Part shown: in pieces, positions 62,101 through 64,000 of the stretch
Position numbering within the stretch: the first letter of the stretch is position 1
How the letters are laid out: every line of letters starts with the position of its first letter
IMG/VR virus record: IMGVR_UViG_3300027763_000027
Coordinates: 107,917-171,916 of that record
DNA: 64,000 nt
Direction: 5' to 3' (one strand)
DNA from: a virus
Made by a program: the position numbers and the translations under genes
The notes under the pieces: generated by a model
Told to the model about the DNA's origin: nothing
The model's input: only the letters and a program-made list of their open reading frames with translations
The model's database searches: none

Positions 62101-64000
62101 CACCAATATACAACAATATAGTTATCCAAAATATACTCTAATAACTGGATCAGGAATAGATATTAATAAAAACACTATATTAAAAGTAGATTCTGATCTT
62201 AATCCTATTGTTTTCTATAAAAAAGATAATATTATTAAATATTCAAAATATACAGGATATAATTTTGATGACCTTACTTATTGGTCTAATAATTATTATA
62301 ATCCAGGTTTTTCTAGCGAAAACACTTTGAAAAATTTAAACAATTCGAGTTCTTACGAATTTGGATTTGACTTTTTAACAAAAAATTTTAAAGCATATGC
62401 AATTAATGATAATGTATTTAGCGAATATAAATATCCATATTCTACAACTACAAGTCAAACAATTAATGCTTTTTTCCCTGTATATTCTTCTAAAATTAAA
62501 ATAAATCCAGTTACAAAACAACCCAATTTAATGTTTGTTGGGGCAAATGTAATGCAATATTCTTACCCAATTAATAATCAAAGAACATCTTGGACAGGAT
62601 TAAAGTTTCCTTCTGGAGATCTCTATTTTAGTGGTAAAAATTTTCCTTGTCTTTTAACTGCAGCTTATAATGGAACATTTGATTTTGATAAAGATACAAA
62701 TCAAGTCCTTATGCATGCTCAGGGTTATGGTAGTGGTGCTAATAGTTCTTATTATGGTTCTTTTATATTTAAAAAAGATTTAATTGGCTCAGGATATACA
62801 TATTATAATACTCCGTATACTGGTTCTTATAATGCGGCAAGTAATTTCAAAGTTAATCCAATCACAAAGCAATATTGTTTAATATTTTCAAATTATGACA
62901 CTACCGCTGATAAAGGTTTAACATATTGCGAGATGAATCCAAATACAAATATTTGGACAAAAACAAATATTGAACCAACCGCAAGACAAACAGCTAGAAT
63001 TAATTTAGACTTTAAAAGCAATGGTTATCCAATAACTGCTTACACAACAATAAGTGGCTCAACTGGATTTCTAAAAATAGCAGAATATGATGGTTCAAAT
63101 TGGACAAAAACGGTAATTCATTCTGGAGCATATAACTTTAGTAATGTATTTTATGAATTTGATTTTAAATATAACTCTGGAGAAAATTACTATGGAGCTA
63201 CATTTATCGATAGCGTCACCTATTCTCCAGATAGAAGTGGATTTTATATAACAAATAAAGGCGGAATAATTAAAAAATACAACTGGAATCAAAGTGGTAT
63301 TAATTCATCAACCAATAGATTGTTTTTTAAAGGATACAAAGGGGAGACGATGCCTTTTATTCTCACACAGAAAAGCTCTTCCCCTTATGCAGATTTTATA
63401 TATCTAAAAAATGAAAATTTTGTAACAGGAGTATTTGTAAGTAATTTGAATATGTTTTCTTCAAACAAGGAAGCGATATTAGTGGATGATACTCAAATAG
63501 CAACAGCTCCTGCACCTGCGCCAACAGCTCCACCCACTGTTGCACCAACAGTAGCACCAACAAGTGCTCCAACAGTTGCACCAACAGTAGCACCAACAGC
63601 ACCGCCAACAAGTGCTCCAACAGTTGCACCAACAGTAGCACCAACAGCACCGCCAACAACTGCACCAACAGTTGCACCAACAAGTGCTCCAACAGTTGCT
63701 CCAACAAAAGCACCGACAGCACCGCCAACAACTGCACCAACAGTTGCACCAACAAGTGCTCCAACAGTTGCTCCAACAAAAGCACCGACAGCACCGCCAA
63801 CAACTGCACCAACAGTTGCACCAACAAGTGCTCCAACAGTTGCTCCAACAAAAGCACCGACAGCACCGCCAACAAGTGCTCCAACAGTTGCACCAACAGT
63901 AGCACCAACGGTAGCTCCAACATCAGCACCAGTAATGATGACATGGGCGCCAGTAGCAATAGTCTCACAAGATTATACTATGGTAACAAAAACAGGAGAC
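59126..64000 (+). CDS. Giant modular adhesin, runs off window end
   Basis: At least 1625 codons with no stop. Start ATG 59126 (MANKIKNPWDIDFDNTYSKQ). Order: an N-terminal acidic tag; Pro-rich tracts of PPIGPSQ, PVATSA, PSPG and PPVEP repeats (about 32-270); a small Cys-rich domain (CMCEWPSNTCTNS to RCGCNN, about 276-385); APT linkers; a short domain; more APT; a large beta-rich domain (about 672-1450) with YDPSD-P-V and YKYNGSSW repeats like a beta-propeller; APT linker; then the same large domain begins again. Probably a receptor-binding or decoration fibre. Confidence 0.75.
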   Translation, partial: MANKIKNPWDIDFDNTYSKQIDPWNTDFDDFIIGGGYSTEPQPPIGPSQPPGDPPIGPSQPPADPPIGPSQPPADPPIGPSQPPGDPPIGPSQPPADPPVATSAPVATSAPVATSAPVATSAPVATSAPTTGSGSGTGAPVATPYVGTRAPYATEAPYVPSPSPGPSPGPSPGPSPGPSPGPSPGPSPGPSPGPAPSPPVEPPVQPPVEPPVQPPTPTPGTSAPGTSAPGTSAPSTKAPGTSAPSTKAPSTAPPTSPPTAAPTKAPTAPPTFAPTPCMCEWPSNTCTNSRVATASIVGDKVYINNICFNDYFVNWSIRINNLTPSLMGLSSSPLNSGQCADPRCLSYAFEGLYSQAKNYLIEGGNTVTVEFSVRCGCNNRIYTFVDSAIFYFSHPTTAAPTKAPTAPPTVAPTVAPTAPPTSAPTAAPTKAPTAPPTVAPTAAPTKAPTAPPTVAPTVAPTVAPTVAPTAPPTSAPTVGPTVAPTGPPTSAPTVGPTVAPTVAPTAPPTSAPTAAPTKAPTAPPTVAPTAAPTKAPTAPPTAAPQNIITFIKKGIIKINHSETNLFSRFSLKNLISGIGKIVLNRNITTTAPTAAPTKAPTAPPTSAPTVAPTVAPTAPPTSAPTVAPTAPPTSAPTVAPTAPPTSAPTVAPTVAPTVAPTSAPVMMTWAPVAIVSQDYTMVTKTGDTSLYALVKQNGIETQYNINSGSYASTTMLVKYDPSDESPSFVYSAPSGSSYVLNYLKLNNGNWEGKTVGSMGSSVEKDSIDLQYDPADNLPACILFDSDVNDLNYYKYNGSSFVKTTILDGLVNSNNVTQNKDTVKYANLNFDPSDNYPVVSYLQQQYRPIVETNPSRLVGYTYSIFKYAKYNGSSWTTETINTFGQKPLYTLDTSTDKKHISTKFMNSKNQPAVFFGGNTTGIFANTRRNNIWRSGAHYDLGGSIIYEKPQIEPYQNANDAFYLSYTRRNNSMDSGLYIEGVQYLDFVLFDNSSTNIQQYSYPKYTLITGSGIDINKNTILKVDSDLNPIVFYKKDNIIKYSKYTGYNFDDLTYWSNNYYNPGFSSENTLKNLNNSSSYEFGFDFLTKNFKAYAINDNVFSEYKYPYSTTTSQTINAFFPVYSSKIKINPVTKQPNLMFVGANVMQYSYPINNQRTSWTGLKFPSGDLYFSGKNFPCLLTAAYNGTFDFDKDTNQVLMHAQGYGSGANSSYYGSFIFKKDLIGSGYTYYNTPYTGSYNAASNFKVNPITKQYCLIFSNYDTTADKGLTYCEMNPNTNIWTKTNIEPTARQTARINLDFKSNGYPITAYTTISGSTGFLKIAEYDGSNWTKTVIHSGAYNFSNVFYEFDFKYNSGENYYGATFIDSVTYSPDRSGFYITNKGGIIKKYNWNQSGINSSTNRLFFKGYKGETMPFILTQKSSSPYADFIYLKNENFVTGVFVSNLNMFSSNKEAILVDDTQIATAPAPAPTAPPTVAPTVAPTSAPTVAPTVAPTAPPTSAPTVAPTVAPTAPPTTAPTVAPTSAPTVAPTKAPTAPPTTAPTVAPTSAPTVAPTKAPTAPPTTAPTVAPTSAPTVAPTKAPTAPPTSAPTVAPTVAPTVAPTSAPVMMTWAPVAIVSQDYTMVTKTGD
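59400..59960. repeat. Pro-rich coding repeats
   Basis: Blocks of different short units in series: CAGTTGCTACGAGTGCTC (x4-5), CCAAGTCCAGGG (x7), GAACCTCCAGTTCAACCTCC, and GGAACAAGTGCTCCA. Each block is homogeneous, as expected from separate local expansions. Confidence 0.85.
60313..60756. repeat. Ala-Pro-Thr linker repeat, second array
   Basis: Units such as GCACCGACAGCACCGCCAAC and AGTGCTCCAACAGTTGG in tandem, the same vocabulary as the array at 45838-46470 in a different gene. Confidence 0.85.
60893..61112. repeat. Ala-Pro-Thr linker repeat, third array
   Basis: ACTGCTCCAACAGCTGCTCC start, then several copies of CACCGCCAACAAGTGCACCA. It leads straight into the large beta-rich domain. Confidence 0.85.
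61046..61186. repeat. 141-bp perfect direct repeat, left copy
   Basis: Identical to 63860-64000, 2814 bp (938 codons) apart and in frame. It spans the end of an APT linker and the start of the large domain (MMTWAPVAIVSQDYTMVTKT). Confidence 0.9.
63511..63927. repeat. Ala-Pro-Thr linker repeat, fourth array
   Basis: Includes three nearly perfect copies of a 75-bp block (CAACTGCACCAACAGTTGCA ... AAAGCACCGACAGCACCGCC). Confidence 0.85.
63860..64000. repeat. 141-bp perfect direct repeat, right copy, cut by window end
   Basis: Identical to 61046-61186 up to the last base of the window; the true repeat probably continues beyond. Confidence 0.9.

Noticed and set aside
1-64000. Stop-codon reassignment (TGA as Trp)
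   Set aside because: Many genes end in TGA with ATGA overlaps, and the known proteins end where expected, so the standard code holds; the 57562 case is treated as a single oddity.

Overview
The window is 64 kb of an AT-rich tailed-phage genome (Caudoviricetes), probably a large lytic virus. A complete head and packaging module is visible: PhoH-like ATPase, sigma-like factor, ERCC4 nuclease, large terminase, portal, protease-scaffold, decoration protein and major capsid. It is followed by very large adhesion or tail-fibre proteins and a lysis cassette, with four tRNAs and dozens of tiny accessory genes elsewhere. Stop codons and ATGA overlaps fit the standard bacterial code. The host cannot be read from the sequence. 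Lipoprotein signals, murein hydrolases and Shine-Dalgarno sites point to a bacterium, and the glycosyl-, sulfo- and FkbM-type transferases are of a kind common in aquatic phages (inference).

Layout. Bases 1-16,850 hold about 60 small forward genes, mostly unknown. Recognisable ones are a GT11 fucosyltransferase-like protein, a dCMP/cytidine deaminase-like protein, a 3D-domain murein enzyme, a SET-domain protein, a MazG-like protein, a methyltransferase, DUF6878 and DUF6915 proteins, a C39-like peptidase and a HELRH metallopeptidase. Three intergenic stretches fold into likely structured RNAs (10,311-10,380; 13,406-13,449; 13,961-14,122).

Bases 16,850-28,480 form a distinct accessory island: locally higher GC, genes on both strands (DUF932, ArdC-like, Gp88-like, SleB-like hydrolase, a duplicated YNW-GTNG protein), four tRNAs, an autonomous about 220-nt structured RNA with its own promoter and terminator, and a family of triple-dyad repeats between genes that is absent elsewhere in the window.

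Bases 28,765-45,407 hold the packaging and head module. Bases 45,456-64,000 hold adhesins built from Pro/Thr linkers, seven-bladed Asp-box propellers, glycine/serine repeats and YadA-like rolls, interrupted by a holin/lipoprotein/spanin-like cassette (57,799-59,111). The last gene (from 59,126) runs off the window after at least 1,625 codons.

Control. Two promoter classes stand out. Class 1 is TTGACW, a 16-nt gap and TATATT, with the ATG only 6 nt further on, which predicts leaderless mRNAs. It recurs on both strands up to 28.4 kb. Class 2 is GTGTAATA a few bases before the ATG without a TTGAC box. It marks several head and tail genes and some others, and may be read by the phage's own sigma-like protein (34,052-34,735). 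Genes inside operons use ATGA overlaps or Shine-Dalgarno sites, which are strongest before the capsid genes.
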